The notes: generated by a model not told the origin, from the sequence alone. A DNA stretch of 64,000 bases from Psychrobacter cibarius (GCF_016107535.1 NZ_JABASQ010000003.1:1-64000), one strand, 5' to 3'; shown: positions 8,933 through 18,214, counted from the first letter of the stretch. Translations and numbers: made by a program.

Positions 8933-9787
8933 TTAAATATTACTTCCTGCATTGTTATTTACATTGCTATTCGGGTCGTCATTATTAGTCTTATCACTAC
9001 TATCGTTATTGCTACCATTGCCATTATTAGCAGCATTGTTATTGCTTTTGTTGGTATTGTTAATTGGCATTGGTTGAGGAGCAAGCGCCCACTGCCAAGT
9101 GATGGGCATATCCTGATAAGTAAAATTGACAGCAATGCCTTTGGGCAATAAAACCACTGCTGGCTTGGCGCTTACAGCATTGGTCGTCTGCCCAGAGGTT
9201 TGATTTGTACTGCTATTGCCGTTATTACTGCTGTCTTTATTGGGAAATTTGGTGCTCAGTTCAGGTAAATATGCTTGCCAACGCCCTGCGGTGACGCCTT
9301 CGAGTAATACACTGTCTAGGCTGATGCTATCGCGCCCACCATCGATGCTGGTATATTGACGGCGAATTAAACGCTCATCGGCAAAAATGTATTCGATATG
9401 TTGGACACTCATGCTACTTTGATAACGTGGATCAGGGTCGGCAAAACGAACAAAGCTGACATGCTCACCATCCAAGCTCACAAAAGGCTCAGGCACTGTT
9501 TCATTGGCTTGGGCGCTATTGTTTGTGCTATCACTGGCGTTTGTACTGTTATTTGTCACACTGATATTTTGAGTATTTGGTATTTGATAAGGGATAATTT
9601 GACCCATGTCTTGCTGTAGCTGCAAATAGGCATATTGCAAAACAGCTAAGTTATCAGCATGAAATTGTGCACGTTCGCGAGCGCGGTTGACGCTATCAAA
9701 CACTTGCCAGCCAGCCACCGCCAGCATCGCAAATATTGCCATGGCAACCATCAATTCAAGTAGCGTAAATCCACGCTGCGACTTCAC
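8933..9787 (-). CDS. gspJ: Type II secretion minor pseudopilin GspJ
   Basis: A 284-residue minor pseudopilin with the N-terminus KSQRG/FTLLELMVAMAIFAMLAVAGWQVF, including Glu5 of the mature protein. The start is GTG at 9787, with GGAGG 6 nt upstream, overlapping the gspI stop (GTGA). The core resembles GspJ up to 'WQWALAPQPMP' (about 233-243). After that is a tail of about 40 residues made mostly of Asn, Ser, Asp and Gly. A second Asn/Ser/Gln-rich insert lies at about 71-95 and another at about 183-203. GspJ normally ends near the start of this tail. Confidence 0.93.
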   Translation of the reverse strand: MKSQRGFTLLELMVAMAIFAMLAVAGWQVFDSVNRARERAQFHADNLAVLQYAYLQLQQDMGQIIPYQIPNTQNISVTNNSTNASDSTNNSAQANETVPEPFVSLDGEHVSFVRFADPDPRYQSSMSVQHIEYIFADERLIRRQYTSIDGGRDSISLDSVLLEGVTAGRWQAYLPELSTKFPNKDSSNNGNSSTNQTSGQTTNAVSAKPAVVLLPKGIAVNFTYQDMPITWQWALAPQPMPINNTNKSNNNAANNGNGSNNDSSDKTNNDDPNSNVNNNAGSNI

Positions 9788-10278
9788 GGATTGCCTCCAG
9801 ACTGCCCTGCAATATCAGCACCCAAACTGCTTAAGTCCAAACTGCCAACGTCTTGCTCCACATTGCTCAATATTACGTTGATATCAGTCACGGCGGTACG
9901 CGTCTGTCCATCTATAATGGGTGCGACAGCGATATTCACCTCTTTTAAAGCGGGCGTAATGGCATCACTAACCGTCATCACTACTTGCCAATCACGCCCT
10001 TGAGCATGGATTGTTTGTGTGCGATTGGCCGTCAGCCATGTCTCTTGGATACGCAAATCAGCGGCCGCATTCTGTGCGACAAAATGTGCCAATGTACGTG
10101 TGCGTAAGACATCCACTGAGCTGAGATAAGCACTACTGGCACGGCTAGCAGCCACAGCAACAACTGCTAAAATCGCTAACGCCACCATTACCTCAATCAG
10201 AGTAAAGCCGCTTTCATGCTTTGATAGCATTGGCTTTTTGTTTATATCAGCAGATATAATGCCATCCTTATCTATCAT
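9784..10278 (-). CDS. gspI: Type II secretion minor pseudopilin GspI
   Basis: A 164-residue minor pseudopilin with the cleavage site KHESG/FTLIEVMVALAILAVVAVAASRAS. The ATG at 10278 is kept because AAGGA lies 9 nt upstream; this gives a 24-residue leader. A later ATG (10230) would give a more usual 8-residue leader but lacks a good ribosome site. GspI initiates assembly of the pseudopilus tip with GspJ and GspK. It is translationally coupled: it begins 3 bp after gspH ends and overlaps gspJ by 4 bp. Confidence 0.92.
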   Translation of the reverse strand: MIDKDGIISADINKKPMLSKHESGFTLIEVMVALAILAVVAVAASRASSAYLSSVDVLRTRTLAHFVAQNAAADLRIQETWLTANRTQTIHAQGRDWQVVMTVSDAITPALKEVNIAVAPIIDGQTRTAVTDINVILSNVEQDVGSLDLSSLGADIAGQSGGNP

Positions 10279-10281
10279 CAG

Positions 10282-11109
10282 CTACAGTCCTTGTCCGATC
10301 GTCATACTACCATCAGGCATAATGGTAATGACCTCGCCCACCAGACGCGAATTATGCAGCACCTCAATGGTGACAGGCGTTGCTTGCCCTGTACCAAACC
10401 ATAATATCTGTGGGACTGCTTGATCGGCAAACCAAGGCTGCAATGTTTGCCCCTGTTCAGGCATTGATAGATTGCCAGCCTCCAAGCTTTGCACCCTTAA
10501 ACTAACCCCAGCAGGTAACTCTGGCAAACTGACTTCTGGCTCAATCTCCCAGCTAGGCACTGGCTGTTGCTTTCCCATCGCCCCCGACCTACTTGTCAGG
10601 TCAGCAGACAATTCCATCGAATTTTTAGGCGTGCTGTCCATGCTATTTGACGGGGTATCATTGGTCTGATAGGCAATATAAGGATTTGATAAAGTCACAA
10701 TCACAGGAGCTACTTGACCTTGTTTATCTGCTTGTAAACTTAAACCCATCGGCTGCATACGCTCAGCAGACAACAACCGTACATAGCTCAGTGAATCCGT
10801 TAAATGCTCATAAAACGCACGGTTTTTACGCGATTCACTACTGCCCACCGACAAGCTCATCATGCCGGCAAAGATAGATAGAATAACGACCACCACTACA
10901 ATTTCGACAAGGGTGAAACCCTGTTGTGCCTGAGCAAGGCTTGAGGATTTATAAGGGGAAACGTAAGCGTTGTGTACTGGAAAGGATTTATGCTGATAAA
11001 CCAGAGGTAAGAGATATCTATCCGTGTTTTTATACTGCAAATATTGATGACTTAAGTGTGAATAGCAAGTGACCGCTGAGCTGGACGGAATCTTGGCAGT
11101 GACCGGCAT
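10282..11109 (-). CDS. gspH: Type II secretion pseudopilin GspH
   Basis: A 275-residue pseudopilin with the motif AQAQQG/FTLVEIVVVVVILSIFAGMMSLSV, followed by a beta-rich domain ending in the usual 'ITIMPDGSMTIGQGL'. The odd point is the leader: counted from the first ATG it is 64 residues, against the normal 6 to about 20. Only one alternative start (TTG at about residue 24) lies between, and it would still leave 41 residues. Inserts rich in Pro, Ser and Asn occur at about 155-185. First gene of the gspHIJK operon. Confidence 0.88.
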   Translation of the reverse strand: MPVTAKIPSSSAVTCYSHLSHQYLQYKNTDRYLLPLVYQHKSFPVHNAYVSPYKSSSLAQAQQGFTLVEIVVVVVILSIFAGMMSLSVGSSESRKNRAFYEHLTDSLSYVRLLSAERMQPMGLSLQADKQGQVAPVIVTLSNPYIAYQTNDTPSNSMDSTPKNSMELSADLTSRSGAMGKQQPVPSWEIEPEVSLPELPAGVSLRVQSLEAGNLSMPEQGQTLQPWFADQAVPQILWFGTGQATPVTIEVLHNSRLVGEVITIMPDGSMTIGQGL

Positions 11110-11284
11110 ATTGCACCTATAAACCTATGAGTAGGTTGTGGCATGAAGAATAAAACTATAATTGGGCGCTAAAGCTGGTAAGCATATATCTATTTTTAGC
11201 ATGGATGCACCGTGCTGCGATAATGAATATAGCAACACGAATTTAAAAAACTTGCGTTAAAAGACCATAAGTTGAATAAAGATA

Positions 11285-11968
11285 TTAATAACTGGTATTA
11301 CGGTGCTCTTCTGACTCAGTATCGATTTGCTCGACCAACTCCTGCATATCTTCATCCATCACCTCATCGTCAGCCGCAGGATAATGGCTCGGCAACTCAA
11401 GCATTTGCTGAACGAAGGCATAACGTAGGGTATCACGGCGACCCAAATACCGCTGGTAAAAGCTTGAATTTAATAGTCCAGCACCGCCCTGACCCATCGC
11501 CCAAATCGAGGACAAATAGTCGCGCGTGCTCAAACTACTGTGCTGCTCTTGTAAATACGCGCTGATAATGTCAATCAAGCGTTTCATACGCTGACGGCGA
11601 ATATCATATAGCTCACCAAACAAGCGATTGAGACCCGTCACTGATGCCGCCAAACGCTCTTCGATTTGATTGAGCAACATGGCTTTTTGTGGGTTAAACA
11701 ACTGCTGAAAGATCATACGAGCAACGCCTGCTGATGGACAATCATCAATACGATTAATCTCGAACAGTTGTTCTTCATAGCGGATAATAATACGCAAATA
11801 GAGTTCATCTTTACTGGAGAAATGCTTATACAGTGTACCTTTAGCCAGATCCAGCTGGTCTGCCAAACTGTCTAAAGTAATATCACCATCGCCCGACTCA
11901 AGTAGCAATTGCTCTGCCATCGCTAAGATATTCTCTTCTCGTGCCTTGAACTGATGCTGACGACTCAT
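11285..11968 (-). CDS. TetR-family transcriptional regulator
   Basis: A 227-residue TetR regulator. The DNA-binding domain spans about residues 10-58 (ILAMAEQLLLESGDGDITLDSLADQLDLAKGTLYKHFSSKDELY), very standard for the family. The C-terminal domain ends in an acidic tail (DDEVMDEDMQELVEQIDTESEEH). AGGAGAGAT precedes the ATG. It sits between tatD and the pseudopilin operon on the same strand, with 233 bp and 175 bp gaps, so it is probably its own unit. Its target is unknown. Confidence 0.9.
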   Translation of the reverse strand: MSRQHQFKAREENILAMAEQLLLESGDGDITLDSLADQLDLAKGTLYKHFSSKDELYLRIIIRYEEQLFEINRIDDCPSAGVARMIFQQLFNPQKAMLLNQIEERLAASVTGLNRLFGELYDIRRQRMKRLIDIISAYLQEQHSSLSTRDYLSSIWAMGQGGAGLLNSSFYQRYLGRRDTLRYAFVQQMLELPSHYPAADDEVMDEDMQELVEQIDTESEEHRNTSY

Positions 11969-12201
11969 AATCTCTCCTAAAACCTGACAAGATTAAGCAT
12001 ATGACCATCGTGTGGATGAATGCATCGGCGACAAGCGTATAACGTCATACAAAGTCTGCTCGAAAACCACCAAAGGAAATATGCTTATGTTTGCTAAATA
12101 GTCATTGATAATCATAGGCTTACGCTCCACATCATAAGTACAAATAACGTAAAGCAACAGGACTGTATCATAAATGACTGAGTGGTCATAGCATAACCAT
12201 T

Positions 12202-12990
12202 TTAGTGATACTGTGCCAGTAAATTCTCAAAGTTTTTTGCAGTTAATACCCCAACATCATCGCTACTACAGCCATACATCTCTGCCAGACAACTGGCGAC
12301 ATACGGTACGTAGGCAGGCTCATTCGGTCTACCACGCTTGGGCACCGGTGCTAGATAAGGACTGTCAGTTTCGATAAGCAGTCTGTCTCTAGGCATGTTT
12401 TTTGCTGCATCTTGAATCATTTGAGCATTTTTAAAACTAACAATGCCCGAAAATGAGATATAAAACCCTAAGTCAAGTGCACGCTTGGCCGTCTCCCAAT
12501 CTTCGGTAAAACAATGAATAATACCGTGTTCAGCGCCTTCTGATTTTAGGATATCAATCGTATCTTCTTTGGCATCACGCATATGAATGACGAGTGGTTT
12601 CTTCAGGCTTTGACTGGCATGAATATGGCGAGCAAGACTGGCTTGCTGCTCTTTTTTGTTTTCCGTTGACCAGTAATAATCTAATCCTGTCTCCCCAATC
12701 GCCCATACATGGTCAGCATCAGCCGTTTCGATCAAACGCTCAACTGTCGCTGATTGCAAGACACTAATATCTTCACAAGGATGAATACCGACGCTCATGC
12801 CAAGATTTAGCGCCTCATCACCGTAGGTGCTGACAATATGAGCAATCTCATCATATTCAGCAAAATCACACATAATTGCCATTGCCCGAGTGACATTAGC
12901 AGTTTTCATCGCGTCAATCGCGCCAGATAATTGACCATCATACTTGGTTAAATCTAAGCGATTAAGATGGCAATGGCTATCAGTAAACAT
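12202..12990 (-). CDS. TatD-family metal-dependent DNase/hydrolase
   Basis: A 262-residue TIM-barrel hydrolase of full family length. Metal ligands are seen in FTDSHCHLN (His 6 and 8), the Glu of IGETGLDYYW, the His of VIHMRDA, the His of IIHCFT and the Asp of LLIETDSPYLAPVP. The family (TatD, YcfH, YjjV) includes 3'-5' DNases and D-aminoacyl-tRNA deacylase-like activities. Gene context does not distinguish them. It lies between gspE and a TetR gene on the same strand. Confidence 0.95.
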   Translation of the reverse strand: MFTDSHCHLNRLDLTKYDGQLSGAIDAMKTANVTRAMAIMCDFAEYDEIAHIVSTYGDEALNLGMSVGIHPCEDISVLQSATVERLIETADADHVWAIGETGLDYYWSTENKKEQQASLARHIHASQSLKKPLVIHMRDAKEDTIDILKSEGAEHGIIHCFTEDWETAKRALDLGFYISFSGIVSFKNAQMIQDAAKNMPRDRLLIETDSPYLAPVPKRGRPNEPAYVPYVASCLAEMYGCSSDDVGVLTAKNFENLLAQYH

Positions 12991-13138
12991 AAATAATCTC
13001 GTTATTAAAAAATAAATAAAATTTGTTAGAACAATAACTTACAACATAAAATTAGTAGTCGTAAGAGCATTAATTGCTCTGATAAGTGCGCTTTTCAAGT
13101 CATGATTAGCAAACTTATTTTTAGTACAAAGGCAGCTT

Positions 13139-14926
13139 TTAATGAAGCGGCACCACTCGCATTACTTCTTCTATGGTCGTCAGCCCTTCACTAATACGCT
13201 TTGCACCCGATAAGCGCAATGGCTGCACACCTTCGCGGTACGCTTGCTGCTTAAGCACATCTAAATTGGCATCGGCGGCGACCAGTTTTTTTAGCTCATT
13301 TGACAACGGCATGATCTCGTACAGACCAACGCGACCTTGATAGCCCGTATGGCGACAATGCTCACAGCCTTGCGCCGTATAAATTTGCGCTGGAGCGGGC
13401 GCACGCCAAGGCTGAACCAGTTCCTGCCACTGAACAGCAATTTCACTGTCTGGGACTACGTCTAGGGCTTTTTTGCAATGCGGACATAACGTGCGTAGCA
13501 AACGCTGCGCCATGACGCCTAATATCGTCGCTGAGGTTAAAAACGGCTGAATGCCCAAATCATGCAAGCGAGTAAGTGAGCTTGGTGCATCATTGGTATG
13601 CAACGTCGAGAGTACCAAATGTCCAGTGAGTGATGCTTGTACTGCCATATTGGCGGTTTCGGCATCGCGAATCTCACCAACCATAATGATATCTGGGTCT
13701 TGGCGCATCAAAGAGCGAATACCATCGGCAAAGTGCAAATCAACCCCTGGATTGACCTGCATTTGGTTGAAAGCAGGCTCAATCATCTCGATGGGATCTT
13801 CAATCGTACAGACGTTAACTTGCTCGGTGGCGAGCTGCTTAAGCGTACTGTACAACGTCGTAGTCTTACCTGAACCAGTCGGACCCGTAACCAAGATAAT
13901 GCCATTTGGATGCGCGGTCAGCTCATGCCAAGTATCGAGCTGCTTACCTGACAAACCAAGCTGAGCAAACGAGCGCACCAGCACTTCAGGATCAAATACC
14001 CGCATCACCAGCTTTTCGCCAAAGGCAGTCGGCATCGTCGATAGGCGCAGCTCAGTTTCCAGACCCTTTGGCGTACGGGTTTTCAACCTGCCATCTTGTG
14101 GTTTGCGTTTTTCTGCCACATTCAGTCGTCCTAATATTTTAATCCGCGCCGTCACCGCGACAATGATTGCCAAAGGCATCTCATAGACGGTATGCAACAC
14201 GCCATCAATACGAAAACGGACTTTACCCGTCTCACGGCGAGGCTCTAAATGGATATCACTGGCTCGCTGCTCAAAAGCATATTGCAACAACCAATCGACA
14301 ACTCTGACAATATGTTGATCGTTGGCATCGGGGTTGGTATTGTCGCCCAGTTGCAGTAATGCCTCAACATTGGTGACATCAGCCGCCGCCCGCTTATGTA
14401 CACTATTTGCTCCTGCAATCGCTTGGGTGACTTGGTAAAACTCTTGACGGTAGCGATTGATTTGCTCAGGATTGATATAAACCGTACGATAGCTTTTAGA
14501 CTTGATTAATTTTTCGATACTTGTCTGCCACTCAGTACAAAACGGCTGGTCTGTACCGATGACGACTTCATCATTCGTCACTTCAATGGGCAAAATATGC
14601 TGTGAGCGGGCATATTCAAAGGACATCAGTTGGGTCACGGCTGGGACATCGACTTTTAATGGATCAATACGGACAAGTGCCATGCCTGCTTTGGCAGCCA
14701 ACCATTGATTCAACCATACCAAAGTCAATTTATGCTCAACATTTTTATCCAGTGCATGACCGTTTGGCAGACCAAATTCACTGATGGTCAGGAGTGGATG
14801 CTGCGCTTTATCACGGCGGCTCGTCATCACTAAATTGTAACCACGCTGATCAATCACCTTATCTGCCAATAGTTCATCTAAGCACCAACGTAAATCAATC
14901 ACGATTGAGTATTTCTGAGCAGACAT
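13139..14926 (-). CDS. gspE: Type II secretion ATPase GspE
   Basis: The cytoplasmic hexameric ATPase that powers pseudopilus assembly. Seen in order: an N-terminal GspE/PilB N1-like domain, the RASDIHLEP motif, RFRIDGVLH, Walker A GPTGSGKTTTLYS, the Asp box (CTIEDPIE), Walker B (DPDIIMVGEIRDAETA), the His box (TGHLVLSTLHTND), and a zinc tetracysteine (CPHCKK then CEHCRHTGYQGR). The start at 14926 (MSAQKY) is chosen because GAAGA lies 8 nt upstream; a GTG at 14992 would add 22 residues with no clear ribosome site. It is 2 kb from gspHIJK, and the other gsp genes are outside the window. Confidence 0.92.
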   Translation of the reverse strand: MSAQKYSIVIDLRWCLDELLADKVIDQRGYNLVMTSRRDKAQHPLLTISEFGLPNGHALDKNVEHKLTLVWLNQWLAAKAGMALVRIDPLKVDVPAVTQLMSFEYARSQHILPIEVTNDEVVIGTDQPFCTEWQTSIEKLIKSKSYRTVYINPEQINRYRQEFYQVTQAIAGANSVHKRAAADVTNVEALLQLGDNTNPDANDQHIVRVVDWLLQYAFEQRASDIHLEPRRETGKVRFRIDGVLHTVYEMPLAIIVAVTARIKILGRLNVAEKRKPQDGRLKTRTPKGLETELRLSTMPTAFGEKLVMRVFDPEVLVRSFAQLGLSGKQLDTWHELTAHPNGIILVTGPTGSGKTTTLYSTLKQLATEQVNVCTIEDPIEMIEPAFNQMQVNPGVDLHFADGIRSLMRQDPDIIMVGEIRDAETANMAVQASLTGHLVLSTLHTNDAPSSLTRLHDLGIQPFLTSATILGVMAQRLLRTLCPHCKKALDVVPDSEIAVQWQELVQPWRAPAPAQIYTAQGCEHCRHTGYQGRVGLYEIMPLSNELKKLVAADANLDVLKQQAYREGVQPLRLSGAKRISEGLTTIEEVMRVVPLH

Positions 14927-14998
14927 ATTTTTTTCTTCTTTTATTATTGAGGAGTGATTTATGGATAATTCATGCGGCAGTAATGGCGTCACTGGACA

Positions 14999-15892
14999 TT
15001 ATAAGCTCACTTTGACAACAGCCATTATCTGCAATTGCCCTGATTCTATCAACTGGAAGCTCACATCGACAGACTTATAACGCATGACAAACGGCGTATT
15101 TATCTCCGCGCGACGATAAGCTGGACGCGGGTCTTGTGCAATTAACGCTTTAATAGTCTCGATATCGGAAATAAGCAATTGCTCTTGCATTTGTTGAATA
15201 AGCGTCGCTACACTATTATTTTTTGCATGAATAGCTTTCTTATTATTTTTATTCTCAGTCTCAGTCCCATTGTCATTGTCATTGTCATTTTTATCGCATC
15301 GTCCAGCATCAACCAACGTCATAAATTGCTCGTAAGCAGACTCCGTGATAATTATCTCTAATAAATCTGGCGCAGTTGGCGCAAACCCGCTTTTTGCATT
15401 GCTGAGCGCATCGCTATAAGCGACATAGGGCTTAATATCGATAATCGGCGTACCATCTATCATATCTGCACCGCTAATAATAAGTAACACGCGCCCTTCT
15501 ACAACCTCGATACTTTCAAGCTTGACGACAGATAACCCAAGCGCTGAAGGTCGATACATACTGCGACTGGCAAACACCCCTATTTTTTGATTGCCACCGA
15601 GCCTTGGTGGGCGGACTTGCGCACGAAAGCCAGTGCCGCTTTTGCCAATGTGAGTGTCTTTATTGGTATAGTTATGATGAAACTGCCAACTGATCCAGAT
15701 ATGGCTGAACGCGTCTAAACCGGCAAATGCTGCTGGCGAGTCATAAGGCGCTATCATCTCAATGATACTGGTGAGCGCAACCAAATTCGGCTGGCGTGGC
15801 GCACCAAATTTCTGTGACAACGGGGCACGATGGTAGCCAATCATTGGCGCATGGTGGTAACCCGCCAAAGAGATATTATCATCGGACATCAT
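14999..15892 (-). CDS. trmO: tRNA(Thr) t6A37 N6-methyltransferase TrmO (TsaA family)
   Basis: A 297-residue member of the TrmO/TsaA family, which methylates N6-threonylcarbamoyladenosine at position 37 of tRNA-Thr using S-adenosylmethionine. Family motifs are GYHRAPLSQKFGAPRQPN near the N-terminus, FSHIWISWQFH, 'RPPRLGGNQKIGVFASRSMYRPSALGLSVVKL' split across the barrel, and IDIKPYVAYSDA. The E. coli protein is about 235 residues. The extra length is mainly a charged Asp/Asn/Lys insert (about residues 198-225), partly encoded by a hexanucleotide repeat at 15268-15289. It ends 72 bp before gspE. Confidence 0.92.
   Translation of the reverse strand: MMSDDNISLAGYHHAPMIGYHRAPLSQKFGAPRQPNLVALTSIIEMIAPYDSPAAFAGLDAFSHIWISWQFHHNYTNKDTHIGKSGTGFRAQVRPPRLGGNQKIGVFASRSMYRPSALGLSVVKLESIEVVEGRVLLIISGADMIDGTPIIDIKPYVAYSDALSNAKSGFAPTAPDLLEIIITESAYEQFMTLVDAGRCDKNDNDNDNGTETENKNNKKAIHAKNNSVATLIQQMQEQLLISDIETIKALIAQDPRPAYRRAEINTPFVMRYKSVDVSFQLIESGQLQIMAVVKVSL
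15268..15289 (-). repeat. Hexanucleotide repeat in trmO
   Basis: CATTGT is repeated three times plus CATT (22 bp). Read on the minus strand it encodes DNDNDN in the low-complexity insert of TrmO. Six-base units keep the frame, so slippage would change only the insert length. Confidence 0.7.
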
Positions 15893-16398
15893 GTTTCTCC
15901 AAAAAACCGTTCAATAGTAAGCATCTGCTTTTATGAGAGCGTTTAGCGCATATTATCCAGTGATACAAAATTACTCACTAACGATATTCCATTTTATCAT
16001 GCCGCATCGTCGCTGCCAGACGGATTTTTATTTTAAATTTTGGTATTATGAGCCATAAATTCGATGAGAGCCTTTATTTTTCAACCCTTATAAGCCATCT
16101 ACAGCAACAGCCATTGCCGTGGTTTTACAGGAGACAGATTAAATCATATCTACCCTTAGACTTTATCAGTCCCTCTCCTGATTTTAAATGCTTAATAAGG
16201 TGTTAGAATATCGCCCCATGACGTTGGTTAAAACATCGGCTATGCTACTTACTTTGCGTGACAGAGGTTTTAAACGATTAGCTGTTCCAATAGTGATTGA
16301 AAATTTACTACTCTTCTATACCTTTTTTCATTGAAAATTTTAATTTAACACTCATTTAAACTTAATAAAACCGATAGCAACTTATTAACGAGGACTTT
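15893..16398. other. 506-bp gap between divergent trmO and fpr
   Basis: No open frame, tRNA or strong hairpin is seen. It is A+T-rich towards fpr, as expected for its promoter. The promoters cannot be placed with confidence. Confidence 0.4.
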
Positions 16399-17172
16399 AT
16401 GTCAAAACTTCGCACCGAAACGGTCACAGAGGTTCATCACTGGAATGACGCTTTATTTAGCATCAAGACAACTCGCGACGATGGCCTGCGCTTTCGTAAT
16501 GGCGAATTTGCGATGATCGGAATCGTTGTCGATGGCAGACCGCTATTGCGCGCTTATTCGATTGCTAGCCCGAACTACGAAGATCACTTGGAATTCTTTT
16601 CTATCAAGGTTCAAGATGGCCCATTAACCTCGCGCTTGCAGCATATCAAAGTCGGTGACGAGCTGTTGGTCAGCAAAAAACCAACGGGCACTTTGGTACT
16701 AGATGATTTACTGCCTGGCAAAAACCTTTATATGCTCTCTACAGGCACTGGACTGGCGCCATTTTTATCGTTGGCACGTGATCCTGAAGTCTATGAACGC
16801 TTTGAAAAAATCATCTTGGTACATGGTGTGCGCCATATCGATGATTTGGCGTATCGTGATATGTTTGAAAACGAATTACCTAACGACGAGATCTTTGGTG
16901 AATGGTACCGTGAAAAATTCATCTACTACCCAACAGTGACTCGTGAGGATTTCAAAAATCAAGGTCGCGTGACTGACTTAATGACCTCAGGAAAACTCTT
17001 TGAAGACATTGGCTTACCACCGATGAATAAAGAAGACGACCGTGTCATGATCTGCGGTAGCATGCCATTTAATGCTGAAGTTTCAGCGATTTTGGACGAT
17101 TTTGGTTTGACCGTTTCACCACGTATGGGTGTCCAAGCAGATTACGCCGTTGAACGTGCTTTTGTAGGCTAA
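16399..17172 (+). CDS. fpr: Ferredoxin/flavodoxin-NADP+ reductase
   Basis: A 257-residue FAD enzyme of the bacterial Fpr class, which moves electrons between NADPH and ferredoxin or flavodoxin. The FAD site RAYSIASPNYEDHLEFFSIKV (about 52-72), the NADP site LSTGTGLAPFLS (about 114-125) and the C-terminal MICGSMPFN and 'YAVERAFVG' are all seen. AACGAGGAC precedes the ATG. The family is often induced by oxidative stress (SoxR/FinR); no operator is identified here. Confidence 0.95.
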   Translation: MSKLRTETVTEVHHWNDALFSIKTTRDDGLRFRNGEFAMIGIVVDGRPLLRAYSIASPNYEDHLEFFSIKVQDGPLTSRLQHIKVGDELLVSKKPTGTLVLDDLLPGKNLYMLSTGTGLAPFLSLARDPEVYERFEKIILVHGVRHIDDLAYRDMFENELPNDEIFGEWYREKFIYYPTVTREDFKNQGRVTDLMTSGKLFEDIGLPPMNKEDDRVMICGSMPFNAEVSAILDDFGLTVSPRMGVQADYAVERAFVG

Positions 17173-17214
17173 ACCATTTTTTTTGATTTAATTGAAAATT
17201 ATATCAAATAATTC

Positions 17215-17242
17215 TTGACGGATAAAAATAGGCTGCTATAAT
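17215..17242 (+). promoter_or_regulatory. Sigma-70 promoter of tRNA-Leu
   Basis: TTGACG (17215-17220) and TATAAT (17237-17242) are separated by 16 bp. They lie 73 bp upstream of the tRNA, a strong near-consensus promoter. Confidence 0.8.
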
Positions 17243-17315
17243 ATGCAGCCTATACAGAGTTAACCCTGTAGCCCAATTCGATAATCTCTATCTAATAGAC
17301 CTTATCTTCTAACAT

Positions 17316-17401
17316 GCCAGTGTGATGGAATTGGTAGACATGACGGATTCAAAATCCGTTGCCTAATAAGCGTGTCGGTTCGAGTCCGACCACTGGTACC
17401 A
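17316..17401 (+). tRNA. tRNA-Leu (anticodon CAA)
   Basis: An 86-nt class II tRNA with encoded CCA. The acceptor GCCAGTG (17316-17322) pairs with CACTGGT (17391-17397). The anticodon arm is ACGGA-TTCAAAA-TCCGT, with anticodon CAA, which reads UUG. A long variable arm (around GCCTAATAAGCG) and the T loop GGTTCGAGTCC follow. It is a single gene with its own promoter and terminator. Confidence 0.96.
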
Positions 17402-17418
17402 ATATTAATAACAAATCA

Positions 17419-17442
17419 GCCTCCTCATTAGGAGGTTTTTTT
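17419..17442 (+). terminator. Rho-independent terminator of tRNA-Leu
   Basis: CCTCCT and AGGAGG flank a CATT loop, followed by seven T residues (17436-17442). Confidence 0.9.
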
Positions 17443-17466
17443 GTGCCGGTAATATTATTGCTATAC

Positions 17467-17712
17467 TTACTTCTCTATTTCAGATTGCAGCACCGCAATT
17501 ATCTTAATGGGCACGGCAAACTCCCACGGCATGCCAGCATTGCAATAAAAATGTCCGTCACGAAATGACACGATATAAGCCGTAAAATCATTACCACAAT
17601 GATCCATCATTGCTTGCTCATCACTATCATCACAAACCGCACACCATACTTTTTTATCGCCGCGTGCTAGCATCGCCCTTGTTAAATTGCTCCCTTTTAG
17701 TTCATTATTCAT
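17467..17712 (-). CDS. Small conserved-looking protein of unknown function
   Basis: An 81-residue protein. The start at 17712 (MNNELKG) is chosen because AAGGAG lies 6 nt upstream; the first ATG (17730) lies before that site. It contains a short Cys motif (WCAVCDD), one later Cys (MDHCGND) and one near HFYCNAG, then an aromatic strand (WEFAVPIKIIAVL). No signal peptide or membrane segment is seen, so it should be cytoplasmic. I do not recognise the family. The good ribosome site and balanced composition support a real gene. Confidence 0.65.
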   Translation of the reverse strand: MNNELKGSNLTRAMLARGDKKVWCAVCDDSDEQAMMDHCGNDFTAYIVSFRDGHFYCNAGMPWEFAVPIKIIAVLQSEIEK

Positions 17713-18214
17713 CATCAGCTCCTTAGTCATTCTAAACTCTCTAACATCAAGCTCTTAAAGAGTTAATTTTACCAAAACTCCATTTTCGATCTTGGCATGA
17801 GCGATAAGCAATGTCTTTTTTAAATGGTCATAGAGGCGCACAAGGCATTACTTATTGTTTTACAGTCATCCATTAGCGCGGATACTATATTGTAAAACAC
17901 CAGAATCAAAACTGTAACATCTAAATATGAGATTTATGACAAACGGTGAGGTGGATACGACAGATGGTGCAAGAGTACAAATGAGTTTGATTTACAGTAG
18001 ACCTAGATCATTCAAGAGCAAAAATATGTTTGCTAAATACGATTTTTTTGAATTAACATCACTGTTTATCATTAACTAACTCTATGATATATAAGATTTA
18101 TGACATATAAAATTATTCATATATCATTGCTAGCATCCTGCTAACCTAGCAAAGCTGTCTATCGATAAATCCAAATTTTGATACTCAATCAAAGCGCTTG
18201 AATCAGGTAAAATA
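17713..18214. other. 502-bp gap before dinB
   Basis: A+T-rich with several ATATAA-like runs near 18080-18130. No open frame, RNA gene or clear LexA-type box is seen. The dinB promoter should lie in the last 100 bp. Confidence 0.35.
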
